Assembly: GCF_023612255.1 (NCBI RefSeq)
Contig: NZ_CP063231.1
Coordinates: forward strand, 2,586,001-2,650,000
Length of the DNA: 64,000 nt
Source of the DNA: Luteibacter flocculans
GTDB taxonomy: Bacteria > Pseudomonadota > Gammaproteobacteria > Xanthomonadales > Rhodanobacteraceae
Reading direction: 5' to 3'
The position numbers and the translations under genes are program-made. The notes under the pieces are model-generated. The model did not search any database. It had not been told where the DNA came from and saw only the letters and a list, made by a program, of their open reading frames with translations. This document shows, one piece after another, positions 8,053 through 16,098 of this stretch; within the stretch, counting starts at the first letter, position 1, and every line of letters begins with the position of its first letter.

Positions 8053-10167
8053 ATGAGCCACCATCGCGCCATGAACGGACCCCCGGAACGCATGATCCAG
8101 CCTATCGACCTCGGTGCCCCCGAGCTCTACATCAACCGTGAACTGGCCGCGCTGGAATTCAACTTCCGCGTGCTGGCGCAGGCACGCGATCCCGATGTTC
8201 CGGTGCTTGAGCGGCTGCGCTACCTGACCATCGTCAGCAACAATCTCGACGAATACTTCGAGGTGCGCGTGGCGGTGCTCAAGCACAAGCATGCGCTGGG
8301 CGCGGCCATACCGGGCGCCGATGGTCTTTCATCCACCGAGATCCTCACGTGCATCCGCGAACGCGCGCTGGAGCTGTTCTCCGAGTTGTTCGCCATCTGG
8401 CGCAACGAACTGCTTCCTGCGCTGGCTGAGGAGGACATCCGCTTCCTGACGCGTGACGACTGGAGCGACAAGCAGCGCCGCTGGCTGCAAGGGTATTTCC
8501 AGAACGAGATCATGCCGGTGCTGTCACCGCTCGGTCTCGATCCCGCCCATCCGTTCCCGCGCATCCTCAACAAGACACTGAACCTGGCCGTGGTGCTGAA
8601 GGGCCGCGACGCCTTCGGTCGCGAAGGTCACATGGCCCTGGTCCGCGCGCCACGTTCGCTGCCGCGCATCATTCACCTGCCTGCCGAAGTGTCCGGCGGC
8701 GAAGGCGACTTCGTCTTCCTCGCCGAAGTACTCCAGGCCTTCGCCGACGAGATCTTCCCTGGCTTTCAGGTGTGCGCGGCGTACCAGTTCCGCGTCACGC
8801 GCAACAGCGAGCTGACCGTCGAGGAAGCGGACGTGGAAAACCTGGCCCGCGCCTTGAGCGAAGAGCTGGCGGGCCGTGGCTATGCGCGACCGGTGCGCCT
8901 TGAGGTGGGCGAGGACTGTCCGCGCGCGATCACGGAGATGTTGATCGCGAACTTCCAACTCGAGGAAACGGACGTCTATCGCTGCGAGGGCCCGGTGAAC
9001 ATCATCCGGGCGGGCGTCATCTACGATCAGCTCGATCGGCCCGAACTCAAGTTCCCGCGTTTCACGCCGCGCCTGCCGCCCGTCTTCGAGAAAGGCACGA
9101 ACGAGTTCGACGTACTTGGAACGCGCGACGTACTGCTGCACCATCCTTACGAATCGTTCGTTTCCGTGGTGGAGCTGCTGCGCCGGGCGTCGCAGGATCC
9201 GGGCGTGCTGGCGATCAAGCAGACCCTGTATCGCGCGGGCAAGGATTCGCCACTGGTCGACATCCTGGTCGAGGCCGCCCGCAACGGCAAGGACGTGACC
9301 GTGGTCGTCGAGCTGCGCGCGCGCTTCGACGAGGAAGCGAACATCGGGCTTGCGAACCGTTTGCAGGAAGCCGGCGTGCAGGTGGTCTATGGCGTGGTGG
9401 GCTACAAGACGCACGCCAAGATGCTGTTGATCGTTCGTCGCGAGAACGGCGGGCTGCGCCGCTACGTGCATCTGTCCACCGGCAACTACCATCAGGGCAA
9501 CAGCCGCGGCTATACCGATATCGGCCTGATGACGGCCGATCCGGAGATTGGCGAGGACATCCACAAGGTGTTCCAGCAACTCTCGGGCCTGGGCCCGATG
9601 ATCCAGCTCAAGCGTCTTCTGCATTCGCCGTTCACGCTCTACTCCAGCGTGATGGGCAAGATCGAGCGGGAAACCGAGCATGCGCGCAACGGCCGCCCCG
9701 GGCGCATCGTCGCCAAGCTCAACGCACTGAATGAGGCCCACGTGGTGGAGGCGCTGTATCGTGCCTCGATGGCGGGCGTGCAGATCGACCTCATCATCCG
9801 CGGCGCATGCACGTTGCGCCCCGGCATCCCCGGAATCTCCGAGAACATCCGCGTACGCTCCATCGTCGGACGTTTCCTCGAGCACAGCCGCGTCTACTGG
9901 TTCGGCAACGACGGCGAACCGGAACTGTATTGCGCCAGCGCCGACTGGATGGAACGCAACCTCATGCGTCGTATCGAGATCGGCGTGCCGATCCTCGATC
10001 CCGCCCTGGCGAAGCGCGTGTACGACGAAACGCTGGACAACTACCTCCGCGACAACACACAGGCCTGGCTTCTGGGCAGCGACGGACGCTATACGCGCAG
10101 CCACCCGGCCAAGGGCGAGGCACCGCACAACGCGCAGCAGGCGCTGCTCGTGGCCTACAGCGGATGA
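8053..10167 (+). CDS. ppk1: Polyphosphate kinase 1
   Basis: Polymerises inorganic polyphosphate from ATP, reversibly, at the inner membrane. 704 residues (E. coli 688). The PPK N domain begins YINRELAALEFNFRVL. The C-terminal phospholipase-D-like domains carry the two conserved histidines: His454 in KTHAKMLL and His473 in VHLSTGNYHQGNSRGYTDIG, 19 residues apart as in E. coli (435/454). RIEIGVPI and a short basic tail close the protein. ATGs at 8071 and 8092 are also in frame, and no ribosome site decides between them. Sits behind phoBR and overlaps the next gene by 4 bases. Confidence 0.95.
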   Translation: MSHHRAMNGPPERMIQPIDLGAPELYINRELAALEFNFRVLAQARDPDVPVLERLRYLTIVSNNLDEYFEVRVAVLKHKHALGAAIPGADGLSSTEILTCIRERALELFSELFAIWRNELLPALAEEDIRFLTRDDWSDKQRRWLQGYFQNEIMPVLSPLGLDPAHPFPRILNKTLNLAVVLKGRDAFGREGHMALVRAPRSLPRIIHLPAEVSGGEGDFVFLAEVLQAFADEIFPGFQVCAAYQFRVTRNSELTVEEADVENLARALSEELAGRGYARPVRLEVGEDCPRAITEMLIANFQLEETDVYRCEGPVNIIRAGVIYDQLDRPELKFPRFTPRLPPVFEKGTNEFDVLGTRDVLLHHPYESFVSVVELLRRASQDPGVLAIKQTLYRAGKDSPLVDILVEAARNGKDVTVVVELRARFDEEANIGLANRLQEAGVQVVYGVVGYKTHAKMLLIVRRENGGLRRYVHLSTGNYHQGNSRGYTDIGLMTADPEIGEDIHKVFQQLSGLGPMIQLKRLLHSPFTLYSSVMGKIERETEHARNGRPGRIVAKLNALNEAHVVEALYRASMAGVQIDLIIRGACTLRPGIPGISENIRVRSIVGRFLEHSRVYWFGNDGEPELYCASADWMERNLMRRIEIGVPILDPALAKRVYDETLDNYLRDNTQAWLLGSDGRYTRSHPAKGEAPHNAQQALLVAYSG

Positions 10168-11309
10168 CGCGGCGGATTCTCCTGCTGTCTGTGTCGGCCG
10201 GCGCAGGGCATGTGCGCGCCGCGGAGGCACTCGATGCGACAGTGGGTGCGCTCGCCGCGCAGGGTGCCGACATCGAGGTTCGGCATCTCGACGTGATGGA
10301 CTATGTGCCGTCGAGCTTCCGGCGCATCTATGCCGACTTCTATCTGCGCCTCATCACGCGGCATCCGCAGTTGTGGGGCATGCTCTACCGGATCACCGAC
10401 GACACCCGGCCCGAAGCCGTGACCCAGCGCATGCGCCGCACGATCGAGCGGCTGCATACGCGGCGGTTGCGCGCCGCTATCGCGCAATTCGCGCCGGATG
10501 CGATCGTCTGCACGCATTTCCTGCCCGCCGAAATGCTCATGCGCCAGATCCGCAAGGGACGCATCAGCACGCCCGTCTGGTTGCAGGTGACCGATTTCGA
10601 TCTGCATCGGATGTGGGTCATTCCGGAAATGACCGGCTATTTCGCGGCGAGCCCGGAGATTGCGCACCGCATGCGTACCGTGGGGCTGCCCGCCTCCCGC
10701 GTGCATACGACAGGTATCCCTGTGATGCCTGCGTTTGCCGAGACGCACGACCGACGTGCGCTCGCCGCGACGTTCGGCCTGGACCCCGCCCAACCGACCT
10801 ATCTGGTCATGGGTGGCGGCGCAGGCGTCGGCGCGCTCGATGTGTTGGCCGAAAAGCTGCTCGCCACCGGCGAAGGGTTCCAACTCGTCGTGCTGGCTGG
10901 CCGCAACGCCGCTGCGCTCGAACGCCTGCGCGCGCTCGCCGCCACGCGCTTCCCCGGTCGGCTGTTCCCGCACGGCTTTACCGCCCACGTGGATCGGCTG
11001 ATGGCGTGCTGCGATCTGGTGATTACCAAACCCGGCGGCCTAACGACGTCCGAATGCCTCGCGATGGGCCTGCCGATGATCGTGAACGCGCCCATTCCCG
11101 GCCAGGAAGAACGCAACGCCGACTACCTGCTGGAACAGGGCGCCGCGTGGAAGGCGATCGATGCCGTGGCGCTGGCGTGGCGCGTGGGCGAACTGCGCGC
11201 GCAGCCCGCGCGGCTCGCCGCCATGGCGGCGAATGCGCGGGCGATCGGCCGGCCGCATGCGGCCCGCGACGTGATCGATACCGTGCTCGCGCATCTGGAC
11301 GGTGCATGA
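10164..11309 (+). CDS. MGDG-synthase/diacylglycerol glucosyltransferase-type glycosyltransferase
   Basis: 381-residue GT-B glycosyltransferase. The N-terminal domain has the MGDG-synthase signature (SVSAGAGHVRAAEAL; YADFYLRLITRHPQLWG). The C-terminal MurG-like domain has YLVMGGGAGVG, the nucleotide-sugar site DLVITKPGGLTTSECLA and PGQEERNADYL. Characterised relatives transfer galactose or glucose to diacylglycerol, so a membrane glycolipid product is the best prediction. Donor and acceptor are not known. The ATG overlaps the ppk stop (ATGA), so it is translationally coupled to polyphosphate kinase within the Pho cluster. The next gene overlaps its stop in the same way. This context suggests replacement of phospholipids under phosphate starvation. 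Confidence 0.82.
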   Translation: MTRRILLLSVSAGAGHVRAAEALDATVGALAAQGADIEVRHLDVMDYVPSSFRRIYADFYLRLITRHPQLWGMLYRITDDTRPEAVTQRMRRTIERLHTRRLRAAIAQFAPDAIVCTHFLPAEMLMRQIRKGRISTPVWLQVTDFDLHRMWVIPEMTGYFAASPEIAHRMRTVGLPASRVHTTGIPVMPAFAETHDRRALAATFGLDPAQPTYLVMGGGAGVGALDVLAEKLLATGEGFQLVVLAGRNAAALERLRALAATRFPGRLFPHGFTAHVDRLMACCDLVITKPGGLTTSECLAMGLPMIVNAPIPGQEERNADYLLEQGAAWKAIDAVALAWRVGELRAQPARLAAMAANARAIGRPHAARDVIDTVLAHLDGA

Positions 11310-11812
11310 GTCATTCCCCGCGTCGTCGTGTCGCCGCCGTTGTGTCGACCGCCCTGTATACGCTCCTGCTCGCCTTTTTCTTCGCCCACGTCGAAATCGA
11401 GATCGAGGGGTCGCACGGATGGGCCACGAGCCTGCCGACCTGGCGCATCGAACATCACTGGCTGCTCGACCTGCTTTGGGGTGGCCGTCCGATGACGGGC
11501 TATCACGCCTGGGTCTTTCCGTTCATCGCGCTGGCCTTTCATTTCCCCATGGTCTTCCGGGGCTTCTGGAGCTGGCGTGCGCAGGTTCGTGTTCTGGCCT
11601 GCGTGATGCTGTTCTGGGTGGCCGAGGACGGCCTCTGGTTCGTGCTCAATCCCGCATTCGGCCTCGCCCGGTTCACTCCAGAAAACGTGCCGTGGCATCG
11701 CCACTGGTGGGGACCGGCGCCCACCGATTACTGGGTGTTCGGCTTTCTTTGCATCGTCCTGTTCGTGCTTTCGGCGTTGCCGAAGTCTCGTCCCGTCTCA
11801 GGTCCTTCCTGA
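11306..11812 (+). CDS. Uncharacterised small membrane protein
   Basis: 168 residues, function not recognised. Four likely membrane segments: about 8-28, 68-85, 92-111 and 142-162. A conserved-looking soluble loop follows the first (HVEIEIEGSHGWATSLPTWR), and a His/Trp-rich stretch lies between the third and fourth (VPWHRHWWGPAPTDYW). The clustering of Trp, His and acidic residues in predicted loops suggests an enzyme or ligand site rather than a simple anchor. The ATG overlaps the glycosyltransferase stop (ATGA), so the two are co-translated and may act in one pathway. No signal of recent transfer in base composition. Confidence 0.75.
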   Translation: MSHSPRRRVAAVVSTALYTLLLAFFFAHVEIEIEGSHGWATSLPTWRIEHHWLLDLLWGGRPMTGYHAWVFPFIALAFHFPMVFRGFWSWRAQVRVLACVMLFWVAEDGLWFVLNPAFGLARFTPENVPWHRHWWGPAPTDYWVFGFLCIVLFVLSALPKSRPVSGPS

Positions 11813-11823
11813 GTCGCCATCTT

Positions 11824-11936
11824 GTGGGAGCCGCCATGGCGGCGAGAAGCCCACGAAGCGGTGTAGCCGAATCACTCCAGGCACGCGAAGATGAAACGGT
11901 GAGGCAAGTTTCCCTCGCCGCTATAGCGGCTCCCAC
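11824..11936 (+). repeat. Pair of inverted REP elements
   Basis: Two GTGGGAGCCGC-headed palindromic elements in opposite orientation (11824-11845 and about 11913-11936), about 70 bases apart. Head plus imperfect palindrome is the form of REP/BIME sequences mobilised by REP-associated tyrosine transposases. The same unit recurs at 15.0, 37.9-38.6 and 63.7-63.9 kb. It separates the small membrane gene from ppx. Confidence 0.8.
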
Positions 11937-11983
11937 CCAAAGCGCGCCTACCCTCACCCATCCAGCCATGCCAGAATTCGCCG

Positions 11984-13501
11984 ATGGCACCGACCGCTAA
12001 ATCCCAGATCAACGAAGGCGAACTGCTCGCCGCCGTGGACCTCGGCTCCAACAGCTTCCACATGGTGGTTGCGCGCTACGAACACGGCGAGCCACGTGTC
12101 ATCGACCGCCTGCGCGATCCCGTACGCATGGCGGTGGGCCTGCGCCCCGATGGCACGCTGGACGCCACCCATCGTTCTGCAGCCCTCGCCAGCCTGGCCC
12201 GCTTCGGCCAGCGCATCGCGGGCATTCCCGCGCTGCATGTTCGTGCGGTGGCGACCAATACCGTGCGCCGGCTCGCATCGCCGCATGCGTTCCTGTCGGC
12301 TGCCGAGGCCGCCCTGGGCCATCCGGTGGAAATCGTCTCCGGTCGCGAAGAAGGTCGCCTCATCTTTCTTGGCGCTTCGCACGATCTCCCAGCGTCGCGC
12401 GATCCCCGCCTGGTGATCGACATCGGCGGCGGCAGTACCGAATTCATCATCGGACGCGGCACCGCGCCGATCCTCACCGAGAGCGTGCAGGTCGGTTGTA
12501 TCGCGTCCACGATGCGCTTTTTCCCGGGCGGAAAGATCACCCGCAAACGCTGGCTGCGTGCCCGTCGAGAGATCGGCGTGCTGCTGCAGCAGTTCTCCGA
12601 GGATTACCGCGAAGCCGGTTGGGCCGATGCCTACGGGTCTTCCGGCACCGCCAAGTCCATCGGTTCCGTGGTGCGCGCGATGAAGCTGTCCGACGACGGC
12701 ATCACGCCGGATGCGCTGGCGGCAGTGCGCGAGGCCTTGATCGAACAAGGCGCCTCGGGTGCCCTGAAATTGCCCGGCCTGGCCGAGGATCGCGCGGAAG
12801 TCTTTGCCGGCGGCGTCGCCATCTTCGAAGCCGCCTTCGAGGCGCTCGGCATCGAACGCATGCGCGTGTCGGAAAGCTCGATGCGCGAAGGTCTGCTCTG
12901 GGATCTCATCGGGCGTTCGGCCGGTACCGATCCGCGCATGGCGAGCATCGATTCTCTTGCCAGCCGCTACGGCGTCGATCGCGCACAGGCGCGGCGCGTG
13001 GAAACCACGGCGCTGTCGATCTTCGACCAGTTGGCCAAGGTCTGGAAGCTGGACGACGACGCGCGCGAGTGGCTCTCCTGGGCCGCGCGCGTGCACGAAC
13101 TCGGTCTCGCCATCGCGCATAGCCAGCATCAGCGCCATGGCGCGTACATCCTGCGTCATGCCGACCTCGCCGGTTTCTCGCGGCAGGAACAGCAACTGCT
13201 GGCGGCCATCGTCGAATCGCACCGGCGCAAGCCCGAGAAGTCGGTGATCTCGGCGTTGCCCGTGCGCTATCGCGTCCTGGCAAGGCACATCATCGCCATC
13301 CTGCGGCTGGGCGTGTTGTTCCGTCGCGCGCGCCGCGCTGAGGCACTGCCGCGCATCCGCGCGGTGGCCACGCGCCAGCGCCTGCGGCTGTCCCTGCCCG
13401 CGGACTGGCTCGACCAGCATCCGCTGACGGAGGCCGACCTCGATCAGGAACGCGAGCCACTGGCCGAGCTGGGTCTGGAACTGGAGATCGTTACCGAGTG
13501 A
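11984..13501 (+). CDS. ppx: Exopolyphosphatase
   Basis: Releases phosphate from the ends of polyphosphate chains. 505 residues of the Ppx/GppA (ASKHA-fold) family. Visible are the phosphate-1 motif AVDLGSNSFHMVV near residue 18, the SGREEGRLIFLGA segment, the phosphate-2 motif DIGGGSTEFIIG, and a C-terminal HD-like helical region (WAARVHELGLAIAHSQHQRHGAYIL). Length is that of Ppx (E. coli 513) and it lies near ppk, so polyphosphatase is preferred over the pppGpp hydrolase GppA. The REP pair upstream suggests transcription partly separate from ppk. Confidence 0.92.
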   Translation: MAPTAKSQINEGELLAAVDLGSNSFHMVVARYEHGEPRVIDRLRDPVRMAVGLRPDGTLDATHRSAALASLARFGQRIAGIPALHVRAVATNTVRRLASPHAFLSAAEAALGHPVEIVSGREEGRLIFLGASHDLPASRDPRLVIDIGGGSTEFIIGRGTAPILTESVQVGCIASTMRFFPGGKITRKRWLRARREIGVLLQQFSEDYREAGWADAYGSSGTAKSIGSVVRAMKLSDDGITPDALAAVREALIEQGASGALKLPGLAEDRAEVFAGGVAIFEAAFEALGIERMRVSESSMREGLLWDLIGRSAGTDPRMASIDSLASRYGVDRAQARRVETTALSIFDQLAKVWKLDDDAREWLSWAARVHELGLAIAHSQHQRHGAYILRHADLAGFSRQEQQLLAAIVESHRRKPEKSVISALPVRYRVLARHIIAILRLGVLFRRARRAEALPRIRAVATRQRLRLSLPADWLDQHPLTEADLDQEREPLAELGLELEIVTE

Positions 13502-13573
13502 AGGGCTGACGACGACCGGCGGGCAAAGGGGGGTATCATGGCGAGATCGATTCACCGTCACGACCGGTCACCC

Positions 13574-14299
13574 ATGCTCAGAGCCGTACTCGCCAGCGCC
13601 CTACTCGCCCTGCCCGCCGCCGCGATGGCGCAGCAGCCGACCAAGCCAACGGCACCGCCTCCGTCTTCGGTGGAGCACCCGCGGGTCAACATGCACACCA
13701 GCCAGGGCGACTTCACGCTGGAGCTGTTTCCGGAAAAGGCGCCCAAGAGCGTCGCCAATTTCCTCCAGTACGTGCGCGACGGCTTCTACGACGGCACGGT
13801 GTTCCATCGCGTGGTCAACGGCTACATGGTCCAGGGTGGTCTCTACAGCCGCGACCTAACCCAGCGCCGCACCCGCGCCGCCATTCCCAGCGAAGCCGAC
13901 AACGGCCTGTCGAACCTGCGTGGCACCGTCGCCGTGGCGCGCGGCACCGACCCGAACTCCGGCACCTCGCAGTTCTTCGTGAACCTCGTCGACAATCGCC
14001 GGCTCGACTACGTCAGCAACCAGAGCAGCCTGACCTGGGGCTTTGCCGTGTTCGGCCGGGTCGTGTCAGGCATGGATACCATCGACAAGATCGCGGCGTT
14101 GCCGACACGGGCCCAGGGTCCGTTCGTGGGCGACGTGCCCAATCCGCTCGTCATCATCGAATCTGCCAGCGTCGTCGGCGAGGAGAAGGCTGCGGCGCCC
14201 GCCGCCGCACCGGCGAAGAGCACGGCGGAACCGGCCAAGACCAGCGGGCCGCCGAAGAAGACCGACAAGAAAACCGAGTCCGCGAAGAAGCCCGCATGA
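13574..14299 (+). CDS. Secreted cyclophilin-type peptidyl-prolyl isomerase
   Basis: Catalyses cis-trans isomerisation of Xaa-Pro bonds, probably in the periplasm. 241 residues from ATG 13574: signal peptide (about 1-20, ALPAAAMAQQ), a Pro-rich linker, the cyclophilin domain (about 38-200) with FHRVVNGYMVQGG and GTSQFFVNLVDN catalytic and ligand motifs, then an unusual low-complexity Ala/Lys/Pro tail of about 35 residues. The upstream in-frame ATG at 13538 would put a basic extension before the signal peptide and is less likely. Its stop overlaps the lpxH start (ATGA), so the two are coupled. Confidence 0.9.
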   Translation: MLRAVLASALLALPAAAMAQQPTKPTAPPPSSVEHPRVNMHTSQGDFTLELFPEKAPKSVANFLQYVRDGFYDGTVFHRVVNGYMVQGGLYSRDLTQRRTRAAIPSEADNGLSNLRGTVAVARGTDPNSGTSQFFVNLVDNRRLDYVSNQSSLTWGFAVFGRVVSGMDTIDKIAALPTRAQGPFVGDVPNPLVIIESASVVGEEKAAAPAAAPAKSTAEPAKTSGPPKKTDKKTESAKKPA

Positions 14300-15033
14300 C
14301 CACGCTGTTCATCGCGGATCTGCACCTCGACGACGCCCGGCCCGACATCACCGCACTGTTCGAACGGTTCCTCGCCTCATCCGAGGCCCGATCGGCCAAG
14401 GCGTTCTACATCCTCGGCGATCTGGTCGAAGCATGGATCGGGGACGACGACGACGCCGAACTGCCTGCACGCATCGCCGCGGCGACGCGTGCACTGCGCG
14501 ATGCCGGTGTGCCGGTGTACTTCATGGTCGGCAACCGCGACTTCCTGCTCGGCGAAGCCTTCGCCGAGCGCGCCGGTATGACGCTGCTCGACGACGGTAC
14601 CGTGCATGAGATCGAAGGCGCGCCCACGCTGCTGATGCACGGCGACGTGCTCTGCACGGACGACGCCGAATACCAGGCCGTGCGCGCGCAGGTGCGCACG
14701 GCCGCATGGAAGGCGCAGATTCTCGCCATGCCGCTGGAAGCGCGCCGTGCATTCGCCGCCAAGGCGCGCAGCGACAGCAAATCGCGCACGGGTCAGACCG
14801 ACGAGACGATCATGGACGTGAACCAGGGCGCCGTCGAAAACGCCATGCGTACTGCTGGCGTGCGGCGGCTCGTCCACGGTCACACGCATCGCCCTGCCGT
14901 CCACGATTTCGCGCTCGACGGGCAGCCCGCCCAGCGCATCGTGCTCGGTGACTGGTACGACCATGGTTCGGTATTGCGCATCGACGGGCCATCGGTCGAA
15001 CTACGCGGCCTGACGGTGCCGATGCCCTTGTAG
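14296..15033 (+). CDS. lpxH: UDP-2,3-diacylglucosamine diphosphatase (lipid A pathway)
   Basis: Cleaves UDP-2,3-diacylglucosamine to lipid X and UMP, the fourth step of lipid A synthesis, at the inner membrane face. 245 residues with the calcineurin-like metallophosphatase motifs in order: DLHLDD (residues 8-13), GDLVEAWIGDDD, GNRDFLLG, MHGDVLCTDD and HGHTHRPA. Length matches E. coli LpxH (240). Translationally coupled to the upstream isomerase, an arrangement also known from enteric ppiB-lpxH. Its TAG stop falls inside the head of a downstream REP element. Confidence 0.95.
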   Translation: MTTLFIADLHLDDARPDITALFERFLASSEARSAKAFYILGDLVEAWIGDDDDAELPARIAAATRALRDAGVPVYFMVGNRDFLLGEAFAERAGMTLLDDGTVHEIEGAPTLLMHGDVLCTDDAEYQAVRAQVRTAAWKAQILAMPLEARRAFAAKARSDSKSRTGQTDETIMDVNQGAVENAMRTAGVRRLVHGHTHRPAVHDFALDGQPAQRIVLGDWYDHGSVLRIDGPSVELRGLTVPMPL

Positions 15034-15222
15034 GAGCGTCATGGCGGCGAGGCAAGCCCCCATCGCCAGCAGGCTGGCTCCCACCGGCACGTTTCCATCG
15101 ATTGGTGGGAGCCACTCTAGTGGCGATAAGCCAACGAAGCGGTGTAGCGGTGAGGTAAACCCATCGCCACCAGGGTGGCTCCCACCAGCAAGCCGCCCCT
15201 CGCCGCCATGACGCCTCCTAGA
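15030..15222 (+). repeat. Cluster of REP elements after lpxH
   Basis: At least five palindromic elements in alternating orientation, in both flavours seen in this window: GCCGCCATGGCGGC-type (15030-15052, and 15198-15220 inverted) and GCCAGCCTGCTGGC / GCCACCAGGGTGGC-type (about 15059-15085, 15104-15127 and 15160-15186). They fill nearly the whole 227-base gap between the convergent lpxH and DUF455 genes. No gene or T-tract terminator is seen. Confidence 0.8.
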
Positions 15223-15260
15223 GGCAGACGAATACAAGCCGGATCAGAGGCTCAACCACC

Positions 15261-16061
15261 TCAGCCCAGCGTACCCAGCCAGACCAGTTCGGACTCGGAG
15301 AAACCCGCCTCGCGGCGCGCGTCGAGATTGAACGGGCCACGCAGCGATCCGTTCATGTAATCGGTCAGCAATTGCGCGAAGGTCGCTTCCGGCTCGATGC
15401 CGTCGCGGGCGCAGCACCAGTGAAACCAACGCGTACCCGCCGCCACGTGAGCCACCTCTTCGCGCAGGATCACGTCAAGGATCGCCACCGTGCGATCGTC
15501 GCCCTGGTGGCGCAGGCGCTCCATCATGCCCGGCGTAACGTCGAGCCCGCGCGCTTCCAGCACGCGAGGCACGAGCGCCATGCGCGCGGTGTCGCTGTGC
15601 GCCGTCTTTTCCGCCATTTCCCACAGGCCGTTGTGCGCGTCGAAATCGCCATAGGCATGGCCGAGCTCGGCGAGCCGCCCCGTCAACATCGTGAAATGCC
15701 GCGCCTCGTCGTTGGCGCACGACGCCCAGTCGCGATAGTAGGCGTCAGGCTTGCCGCGGAAGCGATAGACCGCATCCCAGGCGAGGTCGATGGCGTTGAA
15801 CTCGATGTGCGCGATGGCATGCACGAGCGCCGCGCGGCCTTCGGCCGTACCGAGCCCGCGTTGGGCCAGTTGCCGTGCCGGCACGAGGCGTGGACGCGAC
15901 GGACGTCCAGGCGGCCCGATCGGCGCAGCCGGTGGCGACGACGCATCGGGCGTGAGCGTGCCGGCCTCCAACGCGGACCATGCCTCAAAGGTCAGACGCA
16001 CCTTCTCGGCCGGGTCGGTGGCTTGGAGGCAACGGTGGGCGGCAGCGTGCAGGTCGTTCAT
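15261..16061 (-). CDS. DUF455 family ferritin-like protein
   Basis: 266-residue protein of the DUF455 family, predicted to form a ferritin-like four-helix bundle that could bind a di-metal centre. Candidate ligands are spread through HIEFNAIDLAWDA, CANDEARHFTMLTGRL and ILREEVAHVAAGTRWF (E/ExxH-type pairs). Biochemical role unknown; it resembles MiaE-like hydroxylases only by fold. The ATG at 16061 (MNDLHAAAHRCLQATDPAEK) is chosen over one five codons upstream because it matches the family's usual N terminus. It ends the folC-dedD-cvpA-purF run, 37 bases after purF. Confidence 0.85.
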   Translation of the reverse strand: MNDLHAAAHRCLQATDPAEKVRLTFEAWSALEAGTLTPDASSPPAAPIGPPGRPSRPRLVPARQLAQRGLGTAEGRAALVHAIAHIEFNAIDLAWDAVYRFRGKPDAYYRDWASCANDEARHFTMLTGRLAELGHAYGDFDAHNGLWEMAEKTAHSDTARMALVPRVLEARGLDVTPGMMERLRHQGDDRTVAILDVILREEVAHVAAGTRWFHWCCARDGIEPEATFAQLLTDYMNGSLRGPFNLDARREAGFSESELVWLGTLG

Positions 16062-16098
16062 GCAGTGTGGCGGCACGCTTGGCGTGCCGCCCAGGTGG

